A stretch of 64,000 bases of DNA from Absidia repens (lineage: Eukaryota; Mucoromycota; Mucoromycetes; Mucorales; Cunninghamellaceae), in contig MCGE01000010.1 in assembly GCA_002105175.1 (NCBI GenBank), positions 806,001 through 870,000 of the forward strand, written 5' to 3'. Positions 24,948 through 36,831 of the stretch are shown here, one piece after another. The position numbers were made by a program, and so were the translations under genes. Position 1 is the first letter of the stretch; each line of letters starts with the position of its first letter. The notes under the pieces were generated by a model. That model did not search any database. It was not told the origin of the DNA and saw nothing but the letters and a program-made list of their open reading frames with translations.

Positions 24948-26467
24948 CTAGATATACATGGTACGTTGAATATAGCGTTCTGGTTTTGGTGGTTTGCCGT
25001 AAACAGGCTCCTTGGTTTCTATGTCCAAAAAAAAAATAAAAAGAATCAGAATCATCCTTCCTTCTTCTACCTACGCCCCCCCTTTTTTTTCACGTACCCA
25101 GAATATCACTGTAAATCTTGCTGACGGATTCATTCCATTTTTGGCGGAAGAAGGTGATACCACGTACAGTCAAACCATGTTCTTTTGCGAATGCTTTTGC
25201 GTCGAATCCATGACGTTGATCCATTTTGGTAATAATATTGAGCTGATCCTGACCGGCGCTCCCTTGTTCATATGCAATCCATGTGTATCGATGTGTCTTG
25301 GTACCCTTTTGAGGATGAGGTGGGATGTAATTGAGAATCGCATCGCCTCCTTGTACAGTGGGTTCAGTTGCTGACAACGGTACATTCGTTCTGACATCCA
25401 AAAAAAAAAAAAAAAAAAAAAAAAACCGATATTAGTATCAAAATCACACAACGCTACCCATAATGACATATGTTTTTTTTATTTATTTCCTTACATTAAC
25501 CAATGACAGTACTGTTGATATGTTTGGTTTGCGACATCAGGGGAATCTATCATCATCAGAGGGAAGGGATATATTAGTCAAATCAACCTTTTTTTGGGGT
25601 GGGGATAGAAGCTTTTACCTGGATCGACAAGCATCATGGTATAAAGTCTAGTGTCGGTGTGGAAGTTAGAGACCTGGACATTAGGACAAGTGACGGTTTG
25701 TTCAGGGTTGATGATAACGCCAGGTTCCACCAATGATGAAAGTTCTTCATTAGGCAACTCTATCTTGATTTCCACAGTAGGGTTGATGTCTACGTCCACT
25801 ACGTCGGGCACAACGTTCATTTGAGTAATACGTTCCAATAATTTACTGCGAGGTTGTTTTTCGAATTGACGTTGAGCAAGATAACGATAAACTGGTCGAG
25901 ACATATCAACTAAAATTTGTAATATATGTATGTGAGTAAAACTGTCGAGTATGTTGTTTATTTTGTCAAATATATGCTATTTACCGTTCGTATTGTTGTC
26001 AAAGTTGGATCGAACTTGGGGATCGTTCAATTCTGATTTCACTTGAAGGTCGTATTTGAGAGTATTTAAAGCAGCCAACTGAGCTTTTTGTGTAGGTGAG
26101 GCCTCTACAAACAATAGTAATAAATCACGAGATTGTTAGACTAGTGAAGATGCCGTATGCATTACCTGTCAAATAATAAACTTCCCAAACTTACCTTTTG
26201 CAACACGTGCTAATTCTTTCTCCACGGTGGATAGAATTTCCAATCGCTCAGCTTTGTCAGTTTGAATCAGTTTGAGAGCCTCTTCATAAGCGGTATTTGT
26301 TGCTTTGTTGGTGGATGCCCATCGAACCTAAGTGAAAAAGTAAACAAAATGAGATGGGATTGCATATAAAGGTGTATAAGCGTTCCATAATGACTTATTT
26401 TCATTACTTTGATATTGCATGAGCGAGTTATGGTGTTGCTCAGTCGTGTTTTGACCAAACGGAACAT
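24948..26467 (-). CDS. Mitochondrial ribosomal protein mL38 (MRPL35), PEBP fold
   Basis: Seven exons (26408-26467, 26195-26327, 25985-26104, 25619-25909, 25495-25546, 25098-25390, 24948-25018) give 339 residues. A basic N-terminal presequence (MFRLVKTRLSNTITRS) is followed by a helical region with VRWAS and then a PEBP-like domain. The DPDSP and CHWL motifs of that fold are supplied by a 52-nt exon inside what first looks like one long intron; NVPLSATEP, YIPPHPQKGT and HRYTWI follow. PHPQKGT-HRY is typical of fungal mL38. It is a structural protein of the mitochondrial large subunit. A T-tract of about 26 nt lies just before the exon starting at 25390. About 340 residues is in the range of fungal homologues. 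Confidence 0.86.
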
Positions 26468-26639
26468 GGTGAATGACTTGAAATAAAATAAAAAAGGGAG
26501 TGAGACAAAAAAACAATTTTTGAAGGAAGGGGTCAGAAGTCAAAATCAGCGGAGGTTCAAACAGCTAAAATGGAGAGTACCCCCAAGTAGTGGCTTATGG
26601 GTTGTCAATATTTTATTAAGAGGAATGTACGTTTGTAAG

Positions 26640-26673
<34 letters not shown>

Positions 26674-26772
26674 TGAGGGAGGGATCAATAAAAAAAAAAA
26701 AGAAAGGGAGCAATCCAAGGGATATGTTAAAAAAGAGTAACGTAAAATGGGGAGAAACGTGGGGTAAGGTGA

Positions 26773-28455
26773 TTACAGAAAGAACTGAGTGTATTGACGA
26801 CTATCTAAGTGGACATTCATTTCAGTAAGCTTGTATTCATTGATTTCTTGTTTAATTTTCAGGGCCAAGGATGGAGTGAGTTTTTGACAGGTGGCATTGT
26901 TATCACAGCGACGATCATAGTCGGAGGCAGCAAAGGTTTCATGCACCTGTACAGTTGGACAGAATTGTAGTCGTCGTTTGGTGGATGATGGTGATGATGT
27001 AGACAAAGGAGTGACTTGATCAATGAGAGAGCTTGATGATGAATGTGCAGCAGGTTTGAGTCGAGGAGATCCATGTAGAGGTAGTCCGTAGTGGATGCCA
27101 ATGTTAGGAGGAGGGTCCATGGCCAAATTGCCAAAATCATCTGTCAATTGATTAACTTGGTCATTTTGTTTACTATTGTACGAAGTAGAGGATGAGGTTG
27201 TTGAGGATGATGAAGGGGTAGGACTTGGTAATTCCGAAGCTAAACGATGTAATCCTGCTTGTTTATTGAAACGAGTGGAGACATTTGAATTGGGTGAGTC
27301 AGGGGCTGCAATAGGAGATCGACCTATAAAAGTCCGTGTTAGATCAGCACACATAGTTTATTCCACCTCCTGCCTTTTTTTTTTTTTTTTTTTTACCTTT
27401 GAAGGGAACCTTCTTAGTAGATGGTGGGGATAAAGATGATTGAGTAGTATCCACACGTAGAGTAGGACGATCTTTTTTATCCGGAGTCACGGTTTGTTGA
27501 GTAGTTGTATCGGTGAATCGTTGCTGATGCTGTTGTTGTTGTTGCAATTGAAGAGGAGGAGAAGGGGAGGAAGTAGGAGCTGATTTTTGGAATAAGGTTG
27601 ACAAGGAAGCAAAAGAGCGTCGTCGAAGAGATCGCTGAGGAGGAGTGGAAGGTGTGATAGGAGAAGAAGAGGAAGAGGAAGAAGAATCACCACATAAGTC
27701 AGGCGTCATATCCATAGTAGCAATGGAAACATTGGATGAGCTAGCTCCAGCCAATGAACCCATACTTCTTGATGATCTCAGGCTACTGACGCTAAATACC
27801 TTACGCAAGCGTTTGGACAATGACAGTTTGGTACCAAGAGACATTTCCGATCGAATAGAGACGGATTGACTAACATTAGATGAAGTCGAAGTGATAGATG
27901 ACCGACGACAAGAATCAGCAGTTGATACAGAAGATCCACTAGGCACTGGAATAGGACGAGAGGATGGCACTTGTTGAATCAATGTTGATTTTGGTCTTCG
28001 AAGATCATTTGTGTTGCTGGGATTAGGTCGGTGTTTCCTTTGTCGTTGTTGGGAAGTTGGAGTAGAAGATGATTTCTGAGGTTGAATACCACTGGAATTG
28101 GATGTGGCACTGTGAGTACGGTGACGATGAGATCGATATTGTGGAGTTTGGTACATATAAGGAGGAGGATATTGCTGATAAGAGGGATAGTAAGGGTTAT
28201 TGGTGAATTGCTGCTGTTGGCATTCTTGAGGATATGACCATGCTTCTTGTTGATTCTACAATAACATGAACAAATAGAGTTGAATAACCTTAATATAATA
28301 TAAAAATAACCCAATTCTGAAAATGGCAGTTGTGCCTACAATGATACCAACTAACACACGCTTTTATAATACCATACCTGACTAAATCGCATCTTGTTGT
28401 CTTGAGGTTGTTGTGCACGAAGAGCAACAGGTGAATGTTGAAGCATAGCGGCCAT
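26773..28455 (-). CDS. Ser-rich fungal protein with a conserved C-terminal motif, unrecognised
   Basis: Three exons (28378-28455, 27397-28255, 26773-27323) give 495 residues. Most of it is Ser/Pro/Gln-rich and probably disordered, with basic patches such as SKRLRKVFSV and RSLRRRSF that could be kinase sites. The last about 70 residues look folded: KRRLQF, then TVQVHETFAASDYDRR, then LTPSLALKIKQEINEYKLTE and MNVHLDSRQYTQFF. I associate this tail, with its E(L/I)N-x-YK-x2-EM-x-VH core, with poorly characterised fungal proteins, but cannot name a family. KRRLQF resembles, but does not exactly fit, the RVxF docking motif for protein phosphatase 1. Start MAAMLQ at 28455. Confidence 0.72.
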
Positions 28456-29690
28456 AATGGAAGGATAAAGGCAGATAGAAAATAGTAGTAGTCGTAATAA
28501 GGGAATAAACGAGTGAAAAGAGTGTAAGGGTAATGTCTACAGAAGAACGAAATGGAGAATAAACGAATGAAGGACTTGTTCAGGGTTTTGATACAGAAAG
28601 GAAGGGTATATACAAAATATAAGAATATATGTAGTGTTTTATGATTGTTGTTGAGGTGAGGGCATTGAAGGTGGGATAATATATAAAGAAAGAAAAGGAA
28701 AAAAAAAAAAAAAGATTCAAGTGAGAAGATAAAAAAAAAATGAAGGAGTTCAGGTCAAAAATAGGAGGGTAAACGCTCAGGTTACACTAGTATTCAATCC
28801 CAGTTTATATCAATACATCGTTTAGCATCCCCCTAATAGTATTTTTTTTTCATTTAGCTCCACATCACATGCTGTTGTTTGAATATAAACAGTATAAAAC
28901 TATTGCCACCCACTCACTAAGATATAAGGAAGATCGTCATTAATGCTTTTTTGTTCATCATCCACGTTATCCATCAGAGCTATCATACATGCCCTCGCAG
29001 TACCTATTTGCCTTTTTCGAACAAAGCTTTCCCTTTGCCCGCCTTTTTTTGTCTCCTTTTAAAATCCTAAATGCGCTTTTTCACCCCCTTCTCTTTGTTA
29101 TAATAAATATCGTGCCTTGTGCCACGTAGCACAAATGACGAAATAAGCATTTCACTTTAACTTTATCATTATTGGTCATTTGATAGTAAAAGTGGCTCGA
29201 TAAAAAAAATGCAACCTTCATTTATTTCTTGTTTGGTCTACATTTGATCGATTCGTATTAATTTTAGTGGTGATCCCATGACTTTTTAGAGTTTAGAGCT
29301 ATCAGACACCGAATATTTAAATTAAAAAAATCTACCATCAACAGTAGCAGGGACGAACTTATTATCCACGCAAAAATACATACAACACAACCCATAAGCA
29401 TACCTTTTTCACTTTTTTATCTACTTGTCGACAAAAAAAAATAATAATAATAATAAACGACCGTGCGATGTGTAACCCAATTTCGACTGAGATCAATGCA
29501 AGCGTTAAAATCAAACAGCAAGCGAAAAAAAAAGAGTAATAACGGAGTGTAGAATCATAGCCAATCTTTTATTGCGAGTTTTTATACCATGTACTAATTA
29601 ATACTAATACTAATACTAACACTATGAGTTTTCACTAATCTATAAAACTAGGCTAAAACTATGGTGGGATAAATAGAATGAGGCTAATAA
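28456..29690. other. Intergenic, AT-rich
   Basis: Upstream flank of the Ser-rich gene and downstream flank of GMPPA. A minus-strand AATAAAAG polyadenylation-type signal lies near 29565. There are A runs at 28700 and 29430 and a CCTTTGCCCGCC pyrimidine patch near 29030. No gene seen. Confidence 0.5.
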
Positions 29691-31604
29691 TTACATCAAT
29701 ATTTCGCTATGGAAGGACGATTTCAGTTCTTTGTGGGGGAGAACAATGCAATTTCTAATGATAGTTTCATCTGATACAGAGACCTCTTTGCCTATCATAA
29801 AACAATATATATTAGAGAGAGAGGTATAAATACATTTTACTTATCTTTTTCATTTTGTTTCGTTTTTCTTACCTAAAATGGTGATGCTTTGACTTTTGAT
29901 TCCGTTTTCCATCATGGCAATGTTGTGATCAGTGATAGGACTTCCTTCAACACGTGCCCAGGAGCCGATCTTCGTATTCCAACCAATAACAGCATGAAGG
30001 ACACAACTAGCAGCCTATCCCGTTAAAATACGTAAACACACATACCACTGAGTGTCAATCGTGCAATATAATTTCTTCTTCTTTCGCATAGATTACTTAC
30101 TCCAATTTGAACATTGTCCAGAATAATAGCATCCTTGATACGCACACCTTTTCCAATATGTACACGAGGGCCTATAGATACATTGGGACCAATCTATGAA
30201 ATATCAAAAAGTAAAATAAGGCTTTTCTTTCGAAGACTGCATAAACAAATCAATGTGTTTTTATACCTTGGCAGTGGGGTCTACTTGCGCCGAAGGATGA
30301 ATATAAACTGCACCGATGATTTCGGGTCCTTCAGCATTTTTCTTCACTAAACGATCCGGGTTTTCCTTAGCATGTTGTTCAAGGTAAGTCGCGTTGGCAG
30401 CAACGGCAGATCTATTAAAGCAAACATGGTAGTGATCAATAAAGTTGTTCAATAAGTCAGCTAGTCCCGTCGTTCCCCCTTTAATCTCTCACTCCTGCAT
30501 CTACACTGTCCTTTTATTATAAAAACGGTCTTACCCAGCTGTTTTAATTTGTTTCCATGGCTTTTCAGTGACGTGGACATAGAGTTTCCGGTTCTCAGAT
30601 AACGGTCGTAATAAGTCTTGTTCCAAACGCAATAGGTCATCAGAGGAGGTCCATAGATAATCGCTTTCTTCATGACTGGCATCTTTTTTGCGATCAATCG
30701 CCTTTTTCATTTCAATAAACACTGCAGTATCAAAGAGATAGACACCACACGAGATCAAATCCGAGATAAACGTTTCAGGCTTTTCAACGTAGTGCATGAC
30801 TTCAGTAGTATCGGGATTTGCGACGAGACACCCATACTTGGTAGCTTGTTCACGAGGGACCTAGTTCATCATAAAATATATATATATAAAAAAAAAACGT
30901 GGTGTTTATACATAAAATGAAACTAGGTTGTTTTGGTCTGATCCCTTCTCTATACATCCCTGATTTTCCAGCCATGTGTAAGCCCCCTCCTCCCCACTTC
31001 ACCCTCCTACTATGTTTTCTTCCTTAAACAACATTACCTTAGTACCGAGCATAGTACAGGTACCACGATGTTTCATATGTGCATCCATCATTTCATTCAA
31101 AGGGAATGGACAGGCAATATCAACATTGACTACAAAAAATTGCTCAGGGTTACCACGTAAGATTTCGTCACGGAAATGATAAAGTCCACCAGCAGTACCC
31201 AGAGATTGGTATTCACGAAGGTATCTATGAAGAAAAAAGAAGGGGCATAAATTTCTAGGATTCCTGATGTTCATGAATAAAGATGGGGTCGGATCAAAGG
31301 AGAGCCAATGCCACTTATTTCTAGTACGTCCAAAGAAGAGAATAAAATATCTTTACCTAATGTGCAAGTGCGGGAATTCGGAAGCACTTTCATCCAAGAA
31401 ACGAGCAAATACATTGTCTTCAAAGAAGCCGATAATCAAGACTTCTTGTAAGCCTTTGACTTTCGATAAAGCAGTCAAGTGATGAGAGATGATGGGGGCA
31501 CCAGCAACAGGGAAGAGAGGTTTTGGTACATCTAAGGAGAGTGGTCTGAAACGTGTCGCGCGAGACGGTCCACCTACCAGAATAATAGCTTTGTATTGTG
31601 ACAT
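29691..31604 (-). CDS. Mannose-1-phosphate guanylyltransferase alpha (GMPPA)
   Basis: Seven exons (31357-31604, 31038-31224, 30535-30860, 30267-30411, 30101-30193, 29873-30014, 29691-29791) give 413 residues; human GMPPA has 420. The N-terminal nucleotidyltransferase fold begins YKAIILVGGPSRATRFRPLS and VPKPLFPVAG; then LGTAGGLYHFRDEI, FFVVNVDIACPFPL and YVEKPETF. The C-terminal left-handed beta-helix shows hexapeptide repeats (IGPNVSIGPRVHIGKGVRI) and IGSWARVEG. The family makes GDP-mannose for glycosylation and the cell wall. The GGPxxxTRFRPLS form and length point to the alpha type, which in animals is an allosteric partner of GMPPB, rather than the catalytic beta type. The usual GTR is ATR here. 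A GCGGGATCTGAAA box lies about 90 nt upstream. Confidence 0.87.
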
Positions 31605-31694
31605 TTGTTGGTCAATTGTGGGAGAATGAATGAATAAAAAACAGAGAAAAGAAAAGAGCAAATAACGCGAGAGCGAGAATATTTTAAATTCGAG

Positions 31695-31707
31695 GCGGGA
31701 TCTGAAA
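31695..31707 (-). promoter_or_regulatory. TTTCAGATCCCGC box upstream of GMPPA
   Basis: GCGGGATCTGAAA on the plus strand, one mismatch from the box found upstream of TMA22 and the pallidin-like gene and at the start of R copies. About 91 nt upstream of the GMPPA start codon. Confidence 0.45.
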
Positions 31708-32689
31708 TATAGCCCAACAATCTATATCATAAACGATCCACTGTATGTACTGTAATACTGTACATACTGCTCATAGCCTGATGAGAACAAAGCAAATAAA
31801 ATTGACTTATGAATAAATTTAGGACGAAATAGGTAAAAATAAAAAAGTAGGTCAAACAAAACCAAGTTGCTTCCTCAAGTAACTCATACTGTACCTGAAA
31901 TACTGTTCGTACACTAAGGATCACATTAACAATACCCAGAATAACGGTAAACCCTGCATTAACAATACTTTTCTGGAAAACATTTACAGTTGAACGTGAA
32001 TAATGATACTGAATTTTTATTTTTCTGGACCTCCTAGGCACCGTCTATTTTGGTCGTGGAGCTGTGGGTGAGGCTGGATGCAAATTTGGGTGTGTCCTCC
32101 TTTATTTAGGTGAGACATCGCGCTTTGAGCTATTAATATCAAATACAGAATAGCCCCACTAGAATATTTCATTGTTGCTTCCAGAGTGCTTGGATTGATG
32201 TGTGGAATGGTAAAAGGCTAAACGTAAACAAGGAAGCTCGATTTTTCAATGACCATCCATGTGGAGAATTAGGCGTTGTCAAAATGGGTCTGGAAGGTGT
32301 ACAGAGTCATTTTACGGCATCGACAATGTATTTTGGGCAAAAAAAAAAAAAAAAAAAAAAGGCTGGAAATTTGAGGACCAAATGATCAATACATTCCCAC
32401 CAGTGGCCCGATAGATTTCAATATGTATATATATATATTTTATATGAAAGATAATGAAAAAAAAGCACCTTTGGTATAGACATTTAATCGGGCTCAAAAA
32501 TAACCGCCTTTAGCATAAAACCGAGCATATCATATTCCTCGTCATAAATATTAAAATAAAAAGTCTAACAATGCCAATTTTGCCCCATACCGTCTTCGAG
32601 GACGCCATAAATGCCACAAAGCAAAAACAATAAAATTGCCTAATGAAATACCTAACTCATCCCAAGTGGCACCCAAGTCAGTAACACAT

Positions 32690-33275
32690 ATCAAAAACAC
32701 AGATCAAGGGATATATAACAGATAGCATGGCGGGACATCTTGGGAGATCTGAATAATTGTCAGCATTAATCTAAAATAGGTTAATATAAAAAGGGATCTG
32801 ATATATTGTACAAGGCAAACATGACATGAGAAGGACTATAAATGGATATCTTTTATTGAACCATAGCAGCTATCAATACTAATCAAAACAGACGATGGTA
32901 GTAAAAGGAGATATCTTGTACAAAAGCATGAGAGAGACTATAGGTTATTTTTCATTGAAGGAAGTAAAAGGAACATATTTTATTCAAAAGTAGATACAAA
33001 CTATAACAAAATTAGCATTAAACAGAGTTGATGGAGATTCCAAAAACCCAACTAATGGCGGCTTCAGATCCTAGATCCAAAATGAAAGGGTTTCCCCATG
33101 CATCTTGTAGTCCCTGATCTGGAAACTCTTCTAACTATCCCTGATACTAATCTAAGTCCAGTATAACCTCAAAAAATTGAATGGTGAAGAAATTAAAAAG
33201 AAAATGGAAAGAAAGAGAGAGAGAGAAAAATAAAAAAATTACGCGGCCGGCATTTGAATTGTTTTTTGTTCTCCC
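32690..33275 (-). repeat. Dispersed repeat R, copy 4 (minus)
   Basis: Minus-oriented copy. The core hairpin block appears on the plus strand as GAAAGGGTTTCCCCATGCAT at 33083-33102. The signal ATTTTATT with its flanks lies near 32977. The 3' arm reaches left to about 32690. The 5' box is eroded (GGCCGGCATTTGAATT near 33245). Confidence 0.7.
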
Positions 33276-33824
33276 CTGAGGAGTTTTTTTTTTCTATGGA
33301 TGCAAAAAAGGAAATCTCTCTTCCTTTTCTTTAACAATCAACACCATGCAGCACCGTTAGCTTGGTGGCTGTCTTCTTGTGAAAGTAGTCGCCTCCATTT
33401 ATTGTCGGATGCATCGTGGTTTCCTATTCTAGTTAAAAAGTTACCTACCATCCAATAATGTCTCACTCCTGTCATAACGAGATTCCACTTAAACGTACTG
33501 TTTGGTAAATATACCTGGCTATCATATCATACCCATTTACTTCTAAGGTCTAGATATCACCATATCCCTCATCTCCTTTCAGACCCAGAAATTTCTTCAC
33601 TTTAAGATTCCACTAAGAAAATAAAACTTACATGATGCCACAAAAAACGAAGTCAGGCAATGATTGTGTCTTGCTATATTTACCACCTTACATTTTACAA
33701 TCATCATCAGGTAATCGCCTTACATATTCTTAGAGTAAAGTCTGGTCATTTTCCTGGATATATGAATCTCTACGTATTGTTGGGAGTGGGACTTGACGAT
33801 TCCATATTGCGTATTATGAAGTAT

Positions 33825-33826
<2 letters not shown>

Positions 33827-33890
<64 letters not shown>
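33827..33890 (+). repeat. Uninterrupted 64-nt A tract
   Basis: Sixty-four A in a row with no interruptions. No AATAAA precedes it and no recognisable cDNA lies upstream, so it looks like a simple homopolymer expansion rather than a retroposon tail. Confidence 0.85.
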
Positions 33891-33892
<2 letters not shown>

Positions 33893-34595
33893 ACAAGAAT
33901 ACATGTTCATGCCACCTTCTTTATTATTTGCATAGTTTGTGTCCGTTGCCAGATCAATAGTGATCATCTTATTCGAAGGCCATTTGATCAACGTCATGTG
34001 CGGGTGTGGAAAACAGCAAAATCCATTTGGCCGCATGTGATAAACTGTATGTTCCCCTGAGTATTAATTGCTCTAATTATTTTATATGTTATATATTACA
34101 CACCCTCTTTTCATCAACAAGATTCCCTTCTATTGTAGTTTTTGATCCTTCACCCTCCGATTCCTTTTATCCATTCGTCAATTTAGCTATTCCATATATT
34201 TTGCAACCATAGTCCTTTTTTTTTTATTACACTGATTTGTCTATTTATAAAACATATGCATCTTTTCCACCCCACATTTATCATTATTCACGTCTATTTC
34301 CATCTGCACCCTATATCTATTTTTTGCTTCAATTCGGAAAACGACAAAATCAAGGTGACACGATGATCTAGATCCAAATAACACAATTTTATTTTATTTT
34401 TTATTTCACAATTCTGTATGTATATAAATAAAATGAGGTGTTTTTCTTTATTAAAATAAAGGCTTGATAACAAATAAAGGCTTGAAAATAACTAGGTAAG
34501 AGGAATAGAGGAATATACTAATGCTATGTGAGACGGGAGATAGAGATATAAAGATAATATAAAAGGGATGAAGTAAAAATATAGTAAAGAAAGAT

Positions 34596-36320
34596 CTAAT
34601 TGACACCAGGATGGCCAAAGGCAAACCACCACACTAAGATAGCAACCACAATCAATATGATGATAAAAATAACAAAACAGCACCATTTTTTCTAATAGAC
34701 GTATCCCCCGCATACAAAAAGAAAGTGAGTTTCCCATTCATTATTCAATCGATTTTTATTTCTTTTCCAACTTATACTTACAGCACGAGTAGCCTTTGCG
34801 CTAACGATTGCTCTTGATACATCTTTGTTGCCTTGTTCCAAATCATTTGCTGCCGTTTCCGCATGCACTTCAACTTGATTCAATACTTCGCCCTGTTGCT
34901 CGATCATCATTTGCATGTCCATAAACAATTGATGTAATTCCAGGATCGTTTTTTCAATCTTCTTGATATCGTCATGTCTTGATTGGACTTCGCTTAATAC
35001 TGCGCGTGCTTGGCCTGATCGGTTGGTTTGCATTAGTGATTGGGTGAAGATTTGAGACGCTTCATCAGAGTCTAATACGCGTTCAATTTCATCGGAGGTC
35101 GCATCAGGTTGGACTATTATATTATTATCATTAACCAGTATTGTCAATAATAATCATCATGAAAAAAAAGAAGTTAGTAGTGTACAACATTAGTTCATTT
35201 CTAATTTCCCGTGAGAATGCCCATAGATTGTGTGTTTTTTTTTTTTAAAAAAAAAAATTACCAATACGAATTTGTCGTTCCACTCTTTGTCTAAACTTTT
35301 GTTGATATGTCCTTTCAATATCTTGGTATCGTTGGATGGATTCAATAAATTTCTTCTTCAGAGCAGCATGTTGTGTTTTTCGCATAGGAAGGTCGCCACT
35401 ATTAGCAGGCATACGCGCATTGGAAAGTTCGATTCCTAGAAAGAAGTAAAACAGCAATGAGTTGACTGAGAAGTCCATCCCCATCATCAAAACTTACCCT
35501 TTATCCTGTTTTTGGTTTCATTATTCAGTTTTGCAGTGTCCTTGACCATGGCGTCCAATCGACGAGCATTTTGAGACATTTGTTCTTCGCTGATATTAAC
35601 CAAAGCAGCACCATGCATTTCTTCAATGTCCGAGATATTGCTATGAATCAACCTGTTCAGTTCTTTGATTTCTTCAACCTAATATAAAAAAATAAGGTCA
35701 GTAAAGTCACTCAAAGAAATACTTATAAAAGTTGGACACTTACTTCGGAGAAAAAGGCTTCTATAGACATCAATCCGTTGGAATCAGGAGCAGGCGAAAT
35801 ATTTTTTCGTTCCACCATTTCATATTGATCTTGATGGCGATGATTTGTTTTTGTGTATGAAGGTGGAGGGTTTGAAGGAGGGTTGTAAGCATAATCATCA
35901 TCATATCTTGGTCCACCCCGCTGACCAGCAGAAGGTAAAGGAGGAGGCATATCGTGATCATCACTATTAAGAAATAAGCTGTTTAGTATTCTGTTTTGTA
36001 AATTTCCCTCCATATCTCCTTTTTCTTTCGTCCCCCTGTTGACTTACCTTAAACGACTACAAAGAGATATGCCGAAGAATATGAATCAAAAGATGATATG
36101 GTTAGTGTTTCTGTCAGGTATTACTATCCTCATACAGCAGTCAATGCTTCGTTCTCTTCATACGTACTCATATTTCTTTTCATTGGTGTTAGTGCCCTAT
36201 TAACAAGAAGAGAAAGACTTGATGAGTAAAGATGAAGGTGACATGGTCTATATTTTTGTTCGTGCTTACGCGCAGTTCGGCCAAGCGGTCCCTACTCATA
36301 GTAAAACGTGAACCGGACAT
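34596..36320 (-). CDS. Sso-type syntaxin (plasma-membrane Qa-SNARE)
   Basis: Eight exons (36270-36320, 36168-36196, 36048-36056, 35744-35963, 35498-35678, 35262-35435, 34782-35113, 34596-34691) give 363 residues. The N-terminus is proline/tyrosine-rich. A three-helix Habc domain follows (FFSEVEEIKELNRLIH; RRLDAMVKDTAKLNNETKNR; LKKKFIESIQRYQDIERTYQ), then the SNARE helix (RHDDIKKIEKTILELHQLFM, with the zero-layer Gln in EQQGEVLNQ), then one C-terminal membrane anchor (CFVIFIIILIVVAILVWW) of a tail-anchored protein. It would drive exocytic vesicle fusion at the plasma membrane. The proposed third exon is only 9 nt (encoding part of DRLS) and keeps the frame with or without it, so it may be optional. 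Confidence 0.87.
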
Positions 36321-36451
36321 GATAGATCAAAATATAAAGATAAAGGAATGGGATGGGGGAGTTCAAAGAAGAAAAAAAAGAATAAAGGCTGATTAAAGAA
36401 AGGAAAGGAAGGAATAAAAATAAGGTAAAAAAAAAAGTAATAAATTGTAAA

Positions 36452-36466
36452 GGGCGGTCTTTGAAA
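36452..36466 (-). promoter_or_regulatory. TTTCAAAGACCGCC box upstream of syntaxin
   Basis: GGGCGGTCTTTGAAA on the plus strand, about 130 nt upstream of the start at 36320, with a second partial site (GCGTTTGAAACC) near 36480. It is a divergent member of the TTTCAAATCCCGC class. Confidence 0.35.
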
Positions 36467-36831
36467 CCATTAATTTTACAGCGTTTGAAACCAAGGTAAT
36501 ACAAAATGAATTGGGGTCGAGAAACAGGCTCAAAAATAGGAGACTGCCTGTAAAGATACCACCCATTTCACGCTATCAACCACTTGATTTGGAATTCATC
36601 ATTAGGTAGTACAGTAAATCATAAAAAAAAAGTTTGAATTCAATGCTGAATCGCATACATTTTATTCAAAAATACATATATAAATATAAGACAAAAAGTA
36701 AAAATAAAAAAAAAATAAAAACTATTGCTACCACTACCACTACCACTACCACTGCCATCATCATTTTATTCTACACTACTCAACACTGCAATAACTACGA
36801 ATATACTAATATAGATCGTAATAATAATAGT

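Larger units (their letters stand above)
31605..34595. other. Long intergenic region with a repeat and a 64-A tract
   Basis: About 3 kb between the GMPPA start and the syntaxin stop. It holds the CGGGATCTGAAA box, A runs near 32340, R copy 4 and 64 consecutive A at 33827-33890. The interval 33300-34590 has no coding region I can support. Confidence 0.5.

Noticed and set aside
25397..25403. Non-canonical GG splice acceptor in mL38
   Set aside because: It seemed needed at first to keep the frame, but a 52-nt exon at 25495-25546 encoding DSPDVANQ..CHWL restores the frame with canonical sites.
31727..32041. Hydrophobic frame of about 100 residues
   Set aside because: It has no ATG at its start and lies in AT-rich intergenic DNA with a GTACTGTAC-type palindromic run; no family resemblance.
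33640..33890. Processed pseudogene ending in the 64-A tract
   Set aside because: No recognisable coding sequence or AATAAA upstream of the tract and no matching duplication at its ends.
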